DNA of 64,000 nucleotides from Frigoribacterium endophyticum (lineage in GTDB: Bacteria; Actinomycetota; Actinomycetes; Actinomycetales; Microbacteriaceae): the NCBI RefSeq assembly GCF_011759585.1, contig NZ_JAAOYV010000003.1:96083-160082 (forward strand). Direction: 5' to 3'. Both the position numbers and the translations under genes were made by a program. Numbering within the stretch: the stretch's first letter is position 1; every line of letters starts with the position of its first letter. Shown in pieces: positions 1 through 10,946 of the stretch. Below the pieces are notes generated by a model. It saw nothing but the letters and a program-made list of their open reading frames with translations. It searched no databases and was not told the DNA's origin.

Positions 1-1424
1 ACGCTCGCGACCGTGGGCTGCTCGTTGACCTCGATGGTGGTGGGAGTGCTGCCGACGGCGCGGAAGGGGTTGCCCGGCGTAGAGCCGGCGAAGACGTAGC
101 CCATCGACGACGAGCCGGCGGCCGCGACCAGGGGCGTCTCGACGTCGAACAGGTAACGCCACTGCTGACCGGAGGAGTGGCTCCCTGAAGTCGGCCCGAG
201 GTCGAAGGTCATCTGGGTGCGGTCCGCGTTGAGGACGCCACCCGTGAGGTTGACGTTGGCTGCCGGGTTCCAGGCTCCGGTGCTGCCGGGGCGCCACGAC
301 GCGGCGATGGTGGTCTGACCGGGGGCGAAGGTGGTGCCCGCAGGAGCGGTCACGGTGGTCGTGCCCGTGACAGCGCTGCGCGCCTCGTTCAGCTGCACGA
401 CGAACGGCACGGAGGTGGTCTCACCGCGCACCAGCTCGACGCCGGGCTGAGGCACCGGCACGATCGTGCCGCCCTCGACGATGGTCACCGTTATCGGGAA
501 CGAGTCCCCGGCCTGGACGCCGCCGATCTTCTGGATGACGGTGAGGGGGTTGGTGCCGTTCGTCAGACCGATGACGGTCACCGCGAACGCCCCTGTCGTG
601 GCGTCAGCGTCGACCCACGAGTCGCCGATCTCCACGCGAGCTCCCGGCGTGGCCGTGCCGGAGATCACGGCAGTCCGGTCGAGGTGGTCGACGGACGTGA
701 CGGTCGCGGCGATCTGCGTGACGGGAGTGACGGGGGTCAGGTCGCCGACGGCCTGCCAGCCGGGAGATCCGAGCCCGATGCCCGCTTGGTTGATGCCGTA
801 GGAGGTGCCCCCGCCGATCCGACCCAGGGGGCCGTTCGCGCCGAAGCCAGAGGCGTGCAGGGTGCCGTCAGAGCGAAGCGTGAACTGGGCACAATTCGAC
901 GATCCGGTCGTGGGGGCGAGGAAGCGCGTTCCGTTGGGCGTGTCGCCCGCGGGGCCTTCTCCGTCCGGATCATCCGAGGAGATGGCGAAGAACAAGCACC
1001 CCGCGGCGGAACTGAGCCTGAACGTGCCGTTGCTGTTCTGTGACGCAGACAGGTCGGACGCCGCGGCCTGGGCTGCTGTCAGGGACGAGTACTGCCCGAA
1101 GTTCATCCGGAGGCTCCTGTCAAGGACGAAGGCGTAGAACCGCGTCGCAGAGCTGCGGAGGATGAGCTTGTAGGTCGTCGACGCCGGGGAGAGCCGCGTG
1201 GCGGTGGAAGGCTGTCCCGACGCCCTCCCGGACCCGAGCTCTTCATCGGTCACACGGGGATCGCTGACGTCCTCCGTGCTGGCGGACGGGCCCGACGCCT
1301 GGGTCGGGAACGAGGGGGTCGTCGCCGGTGACGCCGAGAACGCCGTCGCCCCGAAGCTCAGGCCGGTGACGACCGTGGCCACGGTGAGCCCGGCCGCCCC
1401 GGCGGCTATCAGTTTCTTCTTCAT
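1..1424 (-). CDS. Secreted Ig-like-domain protein, 3' end outside the window
   Basis: The reading frame is open from ATG at 1424 to the window edge, so 474 residues are visible and the C-terminus is missing. The start has an AGGAAG ribosome site about 10 bases upstream. The N-terminus (MKKK followed by an Ala/Val/Gly-rich hydrophobic stretch) is a typical Sec signal peptide. About residues 315-474 contain a beta-rich segment (APAGTTFAPGQ, then SWRPGSTG, then QQWRYLFDVETP) that recurs in the secreted protein at 6353-8257. An earlier segment (SGTATPGARVEIGD) resembles the Ig-like modules of the other two proteins. Role unknown; adhesion or a cell-surface function is inference. No enzyme motif is seen. 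Confidence 0.8.
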   Translation of the reverse strand, partial: MKKKLIAAGAAGLTVATVVTGLSFGATAFSASPATTPSFPTQASGPSASTEDVSDPRVTDEELGSGRASGQPSTATRLSPASTTYKLILRSSATRFYAFVLDRSLRMNFGQYSSLTAAQAAASDLSASQNSNGTFRLSSAAGCLFFAISSDDPDGEGPAGDTPNGTRFLAPTTGSSNCAQFTLRSDGTLHASGFGANGPLGRIGGGTSYGINQAGIGLGSPGWQAVGDLTPVTPVTQIAATVTSVDHLDRTAVISGTATPGARVEIGDSWVDADATTGAFAVTVIGLTNGTNPLTVIQKIGGVQAGDSFPITVTIVEGGTIVPVPQPGVELVRGETTSVPFVVQLNEARSAVTGTTTVTAPAGTTFAPGQTTIAASWRPGSTGAWNPAANVNLTGGVLNADRTQMTFDLGPTSGSHSSGQQWRYLFDVETPLVAAAGSSSMGYVFAGSTPGNPFRAVGSTPTTIEVNEQPTVAS

Positions 1425-1478
1425 GTAGTGAGTTCTTCCTGGTCGGGCGGCACCGACAGAGCTGGCCGCGATCCTGAT

Positions 1479-1504
1479 ATGTTACGCACCTCACTCGACA
1501 TGTC
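1479..1504 (-). promoter_or_regulatory. Promoter with GACATGTC palindrome for the first secreted protein
   Basis: On the minus strand a -35-like TTGGAC, 17 bases and a -10-like TAACAT precede the gene that starts at 1424. GACATGTC at 1497-1504 is a perfect palindrome overlapping the -35 side, and ATGTTACGC at 1479-1487 (plus strand) is a degenerate copy of the ATGTNACAT element found before other envelope genes here. Confidence 0.45.
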
Positions 1505-1577
1505 CAAAGTGGCGGGCGAAGCGGGAGACGCGACCAGGTGAGGGCCGAGGGTGAAGGCTAGGTGTCGCCGGAGGGCC

Positions 1578-2395
1578 TCACCCGCGCGGCGCGAACCCCC
1601 TCAGCGGAGCGACGAGTTCGTCGCTCGTGCCGCGCTCCTGCACGAAGTCGATCGACCAGGTGAACGCCTGCAGGGTGCCGATCCGCCACGACCAGCTGCC
1701 GTCCGGGGTCACCCGTGCTCGACCGAGCTGCAGGCCCTTCGTGTTGAGCACGTCGATGAGCGCGCCGGGCTTGCCGGTGCCGCCGAACGTGTACGCCGTG
1801 TACACGGGGTAGCCCGCGGCGACCTCCGACGCCGACGGCGTCGTCAGTCGCGGAGCGTCGACGGCGGGGGCGAAGCCGCGCATCACAGTCGACGACGGGC
1901 GGTAGGTGCCCTCGTCCTGCACGAACGCCATCGACCAGAGGTACGAGCCCATGTCGGGGCGCGTCCACGACCAGGTGCCCTCGGGGCCGACCCGCGCCTC
2001 CCCCAGGCGGAAGCCGCTGAGGTTCGTCACGCCGACGAGCGCCCCAGGGCGACCGGTGCCGCGGAAGGTGAACGGGGCGTGGGGCACGTAGCCCCGGGCC
2101 AGCTGCGTCGCGTCGGGCGTCGTCACGGCGATCTGTGGGCCCTGCGCCGGCACGAAGCCGAGCAGCCGCGTCTCGCGCTCGCGGGGCGTGCCCGCGTCCT
2201 GCACGAAGACGAGGCTCCACTCGTACGTGCCCATGTTCGGTCGCGTCCACGACCAGGTGCCGTCGGGCAGCACCGACGTGCTGCCCAGCGGCAGTCCCTT
2301 CGTGTTGAGGACGGTCAGGGGGGCCAGTGGCCGGCCGGTGCCCCGGAACGTGTACGGCGCGTCCGCGGTGTAGCCGTCGGCGACGCGGGCCGGGG
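1578..2395 (-). repeat. Three tandem coding modules, about 280 bp each
   Basis: The modules in the C-terminal half of the 503-residue secreted protein repeat at DNA level with a period near 280 bp. The conserved core (TWSWTR, then MG, then W, then FVQD) lies near 1640-1690, 1915-1970 and 2195-2250. The third module is the most diverged ([10 protein letters not shown] in place of TWSWTRPxMG). Confidence 0.75.
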
Positions 2396-3089
2396 CGGTC
2401 AGCACGGGAGCGGCCGAGGGAGCGGGTTCCGTCACGGTGTAGGTCGCTCCCTGCACCTCGAACACGCCTCCGGTGCCTCCCGCCCCGACGGCCGACCAGG
2501 TCAGCTCCGAGTCGTCGGGCTCGGCGTCGAGAGGGGTCGCCACCGCCAGGTCGAAGCGCAGCTCGTCGCCGTCGGCGTGGCCCGCCGCGAAGCCGCTCGT
2601 GTCGAGCGCGAAGGAGGCGCGGGTCGCGCCGTCGCCGACGCTCCCGCCCCGCAGGTCGAGGCTCGCGTCGCGCCGCCACGTCTCGTCGCCGCCCGGCCGC
2701 CACCACCCCGCCGCCGTGCCGGCGGCCACGAAGGTCGAGCCGGCCGGGGCCTCGAGGGTCACCGTCCCCACGAGGGAGGGTCGCGCCGCGTCGACGCGGA
2801 GGGCGATCGGGACGGCGGCGGTCGTGCCCGCGTCGAGCTGGACGGGGTCGAGCAGCACCGGCGACAGCCCGCCCTCGGCGATCGTCGCGTCGGGGACGAC
2901 CGTCGGAGTGGGGGCGGTCGACGGGGCCGTCGTCGGCGCGACGGCCGACGGTGTCGGGGTCACGCTCGGCGTCGCCGACGGGTCGGGTGTCGGCGACGCG
3001 CCGGCGGACGTCAGCGGGGCCGCGACGAGGCCGAGGGCGAGGGCTCCGCCGAGGGCGGCGGAGCGGAGGGGGCGGGGGAGTCTGGTCAT
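1578..3089 (-). CDS. Secreted protein with three tandem WSWTR/FVQD modules
   Basis: 503 residues from ATG at 3089. This start is chosen because the upstream part of the frame has no coding character and the next residues form a signal peptide ([20 protein letters not shown]). A Thr/Pro/Ser-rich linker follows (about residues 30-65), then a beta-rich domain of about 160 residues containing [11 protein letters not shown]. The last ~270 residues are three tandem modules of roughly 90 residues, each with [11 protein letters not shown], an N-x-KGLxLG segment, GTWSWTR, MGxYxWS and FVQDxGT. The protein ends in FAPRG, with no LPXTG signal and no C-terminal membrane helix, so release or non-covalent wall binding is likely. 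Function unknown; a bacterial Ig-like fold is inferred. Confidence 0.85.
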   Translation of the reverse strand: MTRLPRPLRSAALGGALALGLVAAPLTSAGASPTPDPSATPSVTPTPSAVAPTTAPSTAPTPTVVPDATIAEGGLSPVLLDPVQLDAGTTAAVPIALRVDAARPSLVGTVTLEAPAGSTFVAAGTAAGWWRPGGDETWRRDASLDLRGGSVGDGATRASFALDTSGFAAGHADGDELRFDLAVATPLDAEPDDSELTWSAVGAGGTGGVFEVQGATYTVTEPAPSAAPVLTAPARVADGYTADAPYTFRGTGRPLAPLTVLNTKGLPLGSTSVLPDGTWSWTRPNMGTYEWSLVFVQDAGTPRERETRLLGFVPAQGPQIAVTTPDATQLARGYVPHAPFTFRGTGRPGALVGVTNLSGFRLGEARVGPEGTWSWTRPDMGSYLWSMAFVQDEGTYRPSSTVMRGFAPAVDAPRLTTPSASEVAAGYPVYTAYTFGGTGKPGALIDVLNTKGLQLGRARVTPDGSWSWRIGTLQAFTWSIDFVQERGTSDELVAPLRGFAPRG

Positions 3090-3164
3090 CGACGTCGTTC
3101 CTCGGAGTGGGGCTGTGGGGGACGAGACGACCCTGGCGCAGATGCCGACCCGAGTCAATGAGAG

Positions 3165-3175
3165 ATGTGACATGT
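3165..3175. promoter_or_regulatory. ACATGTNACAT box A
   Basis: Plus strand ATGTGACATGT, a perfect ACATGTCACAT on the minus strand, 75 bases upstream of the start at 3089. The 13-mer ATGTGACATGTCG is identical to that at 12888-12900 in front of the two-component system. Interpreted as an operator of an unidentified regulator. Confidence 0.55.
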
Positions 3176-3213
3176 CGAGAGTCGCCTGGTGCCCTCGAGC
3201 TTGTGCAGGGAGC

Positions 3214-3260
3214 TTGCGCACCCACCGTCCGTGCGTAGACTTGAGTCGGTTCAACTCAAG
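3214..3260 (+). promoter_or_regulatory. Heat-shock promoter with perfect HAIR (HspR) operator
   Basis: CTTGAGT at 3240-3246, seven bases, then ACTCAAG at 3254-3260 is an exact match to HAIR, the inverted repeat bound by the HspR repressor in actinobacteria. It overlaps a likely promoter: -35-like TTGCGC at 3214-3219, 16 bases, -10-like TAGACT at 3236-3241. HspR classically represses dnaK and clpB, which agrees with the downstream gene. No hspR gene lies in the window. Confidence 0.92.
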
Positions 3261-3306
3261 TTCGGGCAGCGCGCCCGACCGAGACGTTCTGAGAGAGGCA
3301 CCACCC

Positions 3307-5496
<2,190 letters not shown>

Positions 5497-5619
5497 CGGG
5501 CAGCCGCCGCTGGTGGGCGGGCGAGTGCGACCTTCTCGGGCGGGCGTGGCCGCCCGGCCGCGGCGAACTCGCCCGTCGAGCCGCGCACGGGGCCGCTCGC
5601 GGTGTGCGCGGGCGGCCCG

Positions 5620-6246
5620 CTACGCAGTGTCAGCGGAGCGTGCCGCCGCCACGAACTGCCGGATCAGCGCGACGCTCTTCACCCCGCTCGACGACTCCAC
5701 CCCCGAGCTGACGTCCACGCCCGCGGGCCGCAGCTCGGCCACCCGGGCTGCGACGTTCTCGGGATCGAGCCCTCCGGCGAGCAGCCACTCGCGGTGGGGC
5801 GGGGCGTCGAGCAGCGGCTGGCCGTCGAAGACGGCGCCGGCACCGGGGGTGACCGCGTCGATCAGCAGCAGGTCTTCTCGGAAGGCGACCCGCGCCTCCT
5901 CGGGCTCGGCCGCGTAGGTCGCGACGTCGACCGCCCGCACCACCCGGAGCCCGGCGGCGTGCGCGGCCGCGACGTCGGCCGGCGACTCGTCGCCGTGCAG
6001 CTGGACGGTGGAGAGGCCGGAGGCGCGGGCCAGCTCGATCACCCGCTCGACGCCCTGGCCCCGGAACACCCCGACCGCCTCGACGTGCTCCGGCACCCGG
6101 GCCGCCAGCTCGCGGACGGTCGCGGCGTCGACGGTGCGGGGGCTGCCCTCGGCCAGCACGAAGCCGACCGCGTCGGCCCTCGCCTCGACGGCGGCGTCGA
6201 CCGTCTCGGGGGTGGAGAGACCGCAGATCTTGACCCAGGTGCGCAT
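5620..6246 (-). CDS. trpF: Phosphoribosylanthranilate isomerase
   Basis: 208 residues from ATG at 6246, where MRTWVKICGLSTPE is the canonical TrpF N-terminus; an upstream in-frame ATG adds 14 residues without family similarity. The enzyme converts N-(5-phosphoribosyl)anthranilate to CdRP in tryptophan synthesis. The KICG segment carries the catalytic Cys, and the TIM-barrel motifs VQLHGDE, LLIDA and LLAGGLDPENV are present, with a phosphate-binding GVDVSSGVESSSGVK close to the C-terminus. It stands alone, with no other trp gene next to it, between clpB and a secreted-protein gene. The last residues overlap nothing; 123 bp separate it from clpB, convergent. Confidence 0.95.
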   Translation of the reverse strand: MRTWVKICGLSTPETVDAAVEARADAVGFVLAEGSPRTVDAATVRELAARVPEHVEAVGVFRGQGVERVIELARASGLSTVQLHGDESPADVAAAHAAGLRVVRAVDVATYAAEPEEARVAFREDLLLIDAVTPGAGAVFDGQPLLDAPPHREWLLAGGLDPENVAARVAELRPAGVDVSSGVESSSGVKSVALIRQFVAAARSADTA

Positions 6247-6301
6247 GCCCCCAGTCTGCCCTCCGCTCGGCGGAGACTCCGTGGTCACCTGTCAGCTGGT
6301 C

Positions 6302-6319
6302 CCGCCGCCGCCGCCGCCG
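6302..6319. repeat. (CCG)6 simple repeat
   Basis: Six CCG units in the ~105-bp gap between trpF and the next secreted-protein gene. Nothing else is recognised in this gap. Confidence 0.7.
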
Positions 6320-6352
6320 CGCCGACGCCGCGCCGCCCTGCCGCTCGCCCGG

Positions 6353-8257
6353 TCAGGCGCGCGGAGCGAACGCGTCCACGGTCGCCGACTCCGACCCGGG
6401 GCGACCCTCGTCGCGGATGAACGTCAGGTACCAGACGGTGTAGCCCATGTTCGTCCTCGTCCACGACCAGGTGCCGGCCGAGGTGGCCTCCGCCTCGCCG
6501 AGCCGGAGGCCGTTGCGGTTGCGCACCGTGATCGTCGACAGCGGCGTCGCCGTGCCGCGGAACGTGAACGGCTGCGCCGGCACGTACCCCTGCAGGAGCT
6601 CGGCCTGCGTGGGGTTCGTCACGGTGACGGTGCCCGTCTGCGGCCCGAAGTCGCGCACCTCGGCCGACTGCTCGGCGGGCAGTCCCGCGTCGGCGACGAA
6701 CCGGAGCGCCCAGACGGTCGTGCCCATGTTCGTGCGGGTCCAGCTCCAGGTGCCGCCCGCCGTCGCCTGCACGCTGCCGAGTCGCAGCCCCCGGAGGTTC
6801 CGCACCTCGACCGTCGCCCGTGGACGGCTCGTGCCCGTGAACGTGTAGGGCGCCCCGACGACGTACCCGACCCGGGGGTCGGCGGGCTGCGTCACGACGA
6901 CGGGCACGACGGGCGCGGGGGGCGGCACCGCCGGACCGAAGCCCGTCAGCCGCCACTCCGACTGCCGGGGCTCGCCGAGGTCCTGGTAGAAGACCATGCT
7001 CCAGACGTAGCTGCCCATCAGGGTCCGCGTCCACTCCCAGGAGCCGCCCGGCCCGACCTCGGCGGTGCCCAGGCGCAGGCCCTTGCTGTTCTCGATGGTC
7101 ACCGGGGCGCCGGGTCGCCCGGTGCCGCGGAAGGTGAAGGGGCGGCCGAGCTCGTAGCCGGCCGCGATGCCGACGGCGTCGGGCGTGGTGAGCGTGATCG
7201 GCGCCGAGGAGGCGTCGTCGACGATGCGCACCGGTGCCGTGCCCGTCGCCTGGAACGCCCCCTGGCCCGAGGTGCCCCGGTAGCGGTAGCCGAGCGCGAG
7301 GTCGGCGCCGTCGGCCGCGTCGGCCGGCGTCGCCACCGGCACGGTGTAGCGGTACTGCTCGCCGCCCCCGTGCGGGCCGGAGGCGCGGGTGCCGACGAGC
7401 GTGCGGCCCGCGTCGCTGATCGCCACGGCCTGCAGGCTCATCTGCGGGGCCGGCCGCCAGTCGCCCGAGCTGCCCGGCCGCCAGGTCGTCTCGACCGTCG
7501 CGTCGACGGGGAAGGTGGTGCCCGCGGGGGCCGTGAGGCGCACGCTCACCTCGTAGCTGGTGCGCGGCTCGGAGTTGGCGACGACGAACGACACGTCGGT
7601 GCTCCGGCCCCGGACGAGGTCGGTGCTCGCCACGGTGACGGGGGTGACGGTGCCGAAGTCGGGCCCGTCGTCGACGACGGTGATCGGGGCGGCGGCGTCG
7701 AGCGCGTACGCGTAGCTCACGCCCGTGCTGCGGAACGAGAAGCCGATCTCGCGGTCGCCCAGCGCCGAGCCCTCGGCCACGAGCACCGGCGCCCACTTGA
7801 GCGCGAGCCCGACGGGGATCGCGCCCGCGTCGCCCGGGAAGCGGTAGGCGTAGCTCCGGCCGTCGGCCGAGCGCGCCCCCTCGACGAGGTCCCACCCGGT
7901 GGGCACGGGCTCCCAGCCCGCCCGGCCCTCGAGGCGCTGCTGGGCGGGCAGCCGGGCCTGGCCGGGCGCGAAGGTCGTGCCCGCCGGCGCGGTGAAGGTC
8001 AGGGCGCCGGCCGCGTCGCCGCCGCCCGCGTGCCCGAAGCGGACGCCGACCTCGACCGGCGTCGGCTGCTGCACGGGGATGCGCGGCCGCCCGAGGTCGA
8101 TGCGCGTCAGCTCCGCGATCGTGATGGACAGGGTCGGGTCGGCCGCCGCGGGCTCGGCCGCGGACGCCGGGGCGGCGGCCGGGACGGCGAGTGCGCCGGC
8201 CGCCAGCGTGAGGGCCGCGAGCATCGCCGTGGCGGCGCGTCGGAGGGTCGTGATCAT
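6353..8257 (-). CDS. Secreted Ig-like protein with three WSWTR modules
   Basis: 634 residues from ATG at 8257, with a clear signal peptide (MITTLRRAATAMLAALTLAA followed by Ala-rich sequence and a likely AxA cleavage site near residue 34). Residues ~45-340 hold beta-rich domains, including two APAGTTF segments and TWRPGSSGDWRP, matching the first secreted protein of the window. The C-terminal ~280 residues hold three modules of 80-95 residues with [23 protein letters not shown] or TWSWTR, MG and W..xFxxDxG. It ends in FAPRA with no wall anchor. It is a paralogue of the 1578-3089 product. Ligand and role unknown. Its own promoter carries box B. Confidence 0.87.
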   Translation of the reverse strand: MITTLRRAATAMLAALTLAAGALAVPAAAPASAAEPAAADPTLSITIAELTRIDLGRPRIPVQQPTPVEVGVRFGHAGGGDAAGALTFTAPAGTTFAPGQARLPAQQRLEGRAGWEPVPTGWDLVEGARSADGRSYAYRFPGDAGAIPVGLALKWAPVLVAEGSALGDREIGFSFRSTGVSYAYALDAAAPITVVDDGPDFGTVTPVTVASTDLVRGRSTDVSFVVANSEPRTSYEVSVRLTAPAGTTFPVDATVETTWRPGSSGDWRPAPQMSLQAVAISDAGRTLVGTRASGPHGGGEQYRYTVPVATPADAADGADLALGYRYRGTSGQGAFQATGTAPVRIVDDASSAPITLTTPDAVGIAAGYELGRPFTFRGTGRPGAPVTIENSKGLRLGTAEVGPGGSWEWTRTLMGSYVWSMVFYQDLGEPRQSEWRLTGFGPAVPPPAPVVPVVVTQPADPRVGYVVGAPYTFTGTSRPRATVEVRNLRGLRLGSVQATAGGTWSWTRTNMGTTVWALRFVADAGLPAEQSAEVRDFGPQTGTVTVTNPTQAELLQGYVPAQPFTFRGTATPLSTITVRNRNGLRLGEAEATSAGTWSWTRTNMGYTVWYLTFIRDEGRPGSESATVDAFAPRA

Positions 8258-8307
8258 GCCGTGGTGCCTCTCGTCTCGCGCCCCCGGGTCGGGAGCGACG
8301 ACACGAA

Positions 8308-8337
8308 ATGTAACATTGATACGGACCGTTCTGACAA
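8308..8337 (-). promoter_or_regulatory. Promoter with AATGTTACATT palindrome (box B)
   Basis: Minus strand: -35-like TTGTCA (8337-8332), 18 bases, -10-like TTACAT. The -10 sits inside AATGTTACATT, an 11-bp odd palindrome whose 9-bp core ATGTAACAT is at 8308-8316. The start codon of the secreted-protein gene follows about 50 bases downstream. Confidence 0.5.
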
Positions 8338-8366
8338 CGCCTGTGAGCAGAACGCTCGAGGTGCCG

Positions 8367-8810
8367 CTAGCGGGCGACGACCGAGTTGCCCGTGCCGTTC
8401 TCCGCCTCTTCGCCGAGGATCTCCGGCGCCTCGCCGCCGTGCTCGATCGTGTTGTCGTTCCCGGTCAGGTCGAGGCGCCCGACGCTCTCGACGCGGATCG
8501 TCGAGCCGTCGCCCATCACCCCCAGGTCACCGACGGGGCCGAGGTCGGCGGTGCCGCCGTCGCCGAGCACGAACACCGTGCCGCAGCCGTCGGGCAGGCT
8601 CAGCTCGGTGGTCTCCTCCGTGAACTGCATGTAGGCGATGCCGTCGACGCACTCGTTGTCGGGCTGGCCGACGGCGGTGGGCGGCGCCTCGGGGGTCGTG
8701 GCCGCGCCGCTGGGGTCGTCGGTCGACGCGTTGGTCGTGGTGCACGCCGTGACGGCCAGCAGGAGGGCGGCGGCGGTGGCGAGGGCGGCGGGAAGGGTCT
8801 TGACGGCCAT
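8367..8810 (-). CDS. DUF3060-type lipoprotein
   Basis: 147 residues from ATG at 8810. A longer in-frame start exists upstream but would place the signal peptide internally. The signal peptide ends in the lipobox VTAC, predicting lipidation and attachment to the outer face of the membrane. After a Thr/Pro-rich spacer, the mature part has short beta-repeat segments (DGSTIRVESVGRLDLTGNDN, then TIEHGG), the pattern of DUF3060 proteins, whose function is unknown. The promoter contains box C. The gene is separated by 115 bp from the MacB-like permease gene and has its own promoter. Confidence 0.8.
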   Translation of the reverse strand: MAVKTLPAALATAAALLLAVTACTTTNASTDDPSGAATTPEAPPTAVGQPDNECVDGIAYMQFTEETTELSLPDGCGTVFVLGDGGTADLGPVGDLGVMGDGSTIRVESVGRLDLTGNDNTIEHGGEAPEILGEEAENGTGNSVVAR

Positions 8811-8874
8811 GGGGGTCTCCGGTCTGGGGTCGTTCGTGGCGGGGCGGGCCGCCGTCACGGCGACCCGCCCCGCG

Positions 8875-8897
8875 AGGGTACACGTCACATGTGACAT
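8875..8897 (-). promoter_or_regulatory. Promoter with perfect ACATGTNACAT (box C)
   Basis: ACATGTGACAT at 8887-8897 is a perfect box, and GTCACATGTGAC at 8884-8895 is also a perfect 12-bp palindrome. A -10-like TACCCT (minus strand, 8880-8875) lies just downstream of it. The lipoprotein start is at 8810. Confidence 0.55.
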
Positions 8898-8925
8898 TCC
8901 CCTGACCCATCTGATCTGCCTGGCC

Positions 8926-10227
8926 TCAGGCGGCGGCGAGCGCCGACGTCGGCGGGATGCGCGCCGCGCGCGACGCGGGCCACCACCCGCTCACGCCCCC
9001 GATCGCGACGGTCGCGACGAGCCCGCCGGCCACGGCCCAGGCCGGCACGACGACCGGCCAGCCCTGCACGAGGCCGAACCCGGCCGTGACGGCGACCCCG
9101 AGGGCGACCCCGACCGCGCCTCCCAGGCCCGACAGCAGCAGCGACTCGACCAGGAACTGGTCGCGCACGTGCCGCCGCCGGGCCCCCAGGGCGCGGCGCA
9201 CGCCGATCTCGGCGCGCCGCTCGAGCACGGTGATGACCATCGTGTTCGCGACCCCGATGCCGCCGACGAGCAGCGCGACGCCGCCGATGCCGAGCAGCAG
9301 GCCGGTGAACGACTCCTCCGTCGCCTGCTGCGCCGCGAGGGCGTCCGAGGGGCGGCCCACGTCGACGGACGCCGGGTCCTCGGGCGAGATCGACGCGGCG
9401 AGCAGGTCGCGGACGGCACCGACGCGGGCCGGGTCGGCCCGGGCGAACACCTGCGTCGGGTGCCCGTCGAAGCCGAACTCCGCCGCGGCCGAGCCGCTCG
9501 GCACGAAGGCCGACGCGTCGAGCTGGGGCGCGAGCGGCAGCGGGTCGAGCACGCCGACGACGGCGACCCAGCGGCCGCCGATCCAGACCCGGGTCTCGGG
9601 CGCGACGTCGGTCACCCCGAGGGTCGCGGCGGCGGTGGCGCCGAGCACGACCTGCGGCAGCTCGCTCGCCGCGTCGCCGAACCACCGGCCCGACGCGAGG
9701 TCGGCGTGCAGCACCCCGCGGAGGTCGCCGAGGGCGACGTCGAGCGAGATCCCGCCGGAGGCGGCGGCCGGCACCCGGTCGGTCCGGTACACCTTCTGGT
9801 CGTCGACGCGCCCGACGCCGGCGACGCCCTCGACGTCGCCCCGTCGGTCGAGCGCCGAGAGGGCCGTCTCGGGCAGCGGAGCCGTCTCGCCGCGGGCGTC
9901 CGTGCCCGGTGCGGCGACGAGCAGGTTCGTGCCGAGGCCGTCGAGCACCCGGTCGAGGGCCGCCTGGCTCGACGACGAGATGCCGACGACGGCGATCATC
10001 GCGGCGATGCCGATCGCGATGCCGAGGGCCGACAGCACGACTCGCGTGGGCCGGGTGCGCAGCCCGAAGACGCCGAGGCCCAGCAGGTCGCGGGCCGAGA
10101 CGTGCCCGGGCCGGGCGCGGGCCGGGCGAGGGGCCCGGGCCGGGCGCGCGCTGCGGCCCGGTCGCGGACCGGGGGCCGTGCGGGAGTCGCGCTCCGGCCC
10201 CGCTCCCGGGGCCGCCGCCCCCCTCAC
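8926..10227 (-). CDS. MacB-like ABC exporter permease
   Basis: 433 residues from GTG at 10227, overlapping the upstream ATPase stop by 4 bp (GTGA). It has an N-terminal helix ([20 protein letters not shown]), a large extracytoplasmic MacB/FtsX core domain, then three helices. [22 protein letters not shown] and [23 protein letters not shown] are the hallmark MacB_PCD and FtsX cytoplasmic-loop motifs. The first ~40 residues are Pro/Arg-rich, so the true start may be slightly downstream. It is the last gene of a four-gene operon with its ATPase, adaptor and a lipoprotein. Such MacB-type systems work by mechanotransmission and export peptides, lipoproteins or antibiotics; the substrate here is unknown. 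Confidence 0.92.
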   Translation of the reverse strand: MRGAAAPGAGPERDSRTAPGPRPGRSARPARAPRPARARPGHVSARDLLGLGVFGLRTRPTRVVLSALGIAIGIAAMIAVVGISSSSQAALDRVLDGLGTNLLVAAPGTDARGETAPLPETALSALDRRGDVEGVAGVGRVDDQKVYRTDRVPAAASGGISLDVALGDLRGVLHADLASGRWFGDAASELPQVVLGATAAATLGVTDVAPETRVWIGGRWVAVVGVLDPLPLAPQLDASAFVPSGSAAAEFGFDGHPTQVFARADPARVGAVRDLLAASISPEDPASVDVGRPSDALAAQQATEESFTGLLLGIGGVALLVGGIGVANTMVITVLERRAEIGVRRALGARRRHVRDQFLVESLLLSGLGGAVGVALGVAVTAGFGLVQGWPVVVPAWAVAGGLVATVAIGGVSGWWPASRAARIPPTSALAAA

Positions 10228-10946
10228 GAGGCGACCTCGGCGTCGACGAGGCCGTCGCGCATCGCGACCCGGCGCGGCAGCGCCGCCGCCAGCTCGCGGT
10301 CGTGGGTGATGACGACCACGGTCGTCCCCGCCGCGTTGAGCTCGCGGAGCAGCGTGACGACCGCGGCGCCGGAGACGGAGTCGAGCGCGCCGGTCGGCTC
10401 GTCGGCCAGCAGCAGCGTCGGGTCGCCGACGACCGCGCGGGCGATGGCCACGCGCTGCTTCTCGCCGCCCGAGAGCTCGTGCGGCCGGTGGTCGAGGCGG
10501 TGCCCGAGCCCGACGCGGGCCAGGGCCTCCCGGGCGCGCTCGCGACGCTGCCGTCGCGGCACGCCCGCGTAGAGCAGGCCGTCCGCGACGTTCTCCGTCG
10601 CCGTGGCCCCGGCCGCGAGGTGGAAGTGCTGGAAGACGAAGCCCACGTGCTCGGCCCGGAGGCGCGACACGGCGTCGTCGGTCATCTCGGCCACCTCGTG
10701 GCCCGCGATCCGCACCGAGCCGGAGCTCGGCCGGTCGAGCGTGCCCATCACGTTGAGCATCGTCGACTTGCCCGAGCCGCTCGGGCCGACGACGGCGAGG
10801 AGCTCGCCGCGCCGCACGACGAGGTCGACCCCGCCGAGCGCGGTCGTGTCGCCGTAGGTGCGCGTCACGGCGCGCAGCTCGAGCACGGGCGCCCCGCTCT
10901 CGCTCGACGCGCTCTCGGGCGCCCCGCTCACGGTCGCCCCGCTCAC
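10224..10946 (-). CDS. MacB/LolD-type ABC ATPase
   Basis: 240 residues from GTG at 10946, which overlaps the adaptor stop codon by 4 bp; this coupling decides the start. Walker [10 protein letters not shown] is near residues 54-62. The Q-loop VFQHFHL, the signature [14 protein letters not shown], Walker [13 protein letters not shown] and the H-loop VVVITHD are all intact. [12 protein letters not shown] is typical of the LolD/MacB subfamily. It powers the permease encoded immediately downstream. Confidence 0.95.
   Translation of the reverse strand: MSGATVSGAPESASSESGAPVLELRAVTRTYGDTTALGGVDLVVRRGELLAVVGPSGSGKSTMLNVMGTLDRPSSGSVRIAGHEVAEMTDDAVSRLRAEHVGFVFQHFHLAAGATATENVADGLLYAGVPRRQRRERAREALARVGLGHRLDHRPHELSGGEKQRVAIARAVVGDPTLLLADEPTGALDSVSGAAVVTLLRELNAAGTTVVVITHDRELAAALPRRVAMRDGLVDAEVAS

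Noticed and set aside
1627..2373. Three equally spaced 61-residue plus-strand open frames
   Set aside because: They repeat with the ~280-bp period of the modules in the minus-strand secreted protein and are antisense shadows, not a small-gene family.
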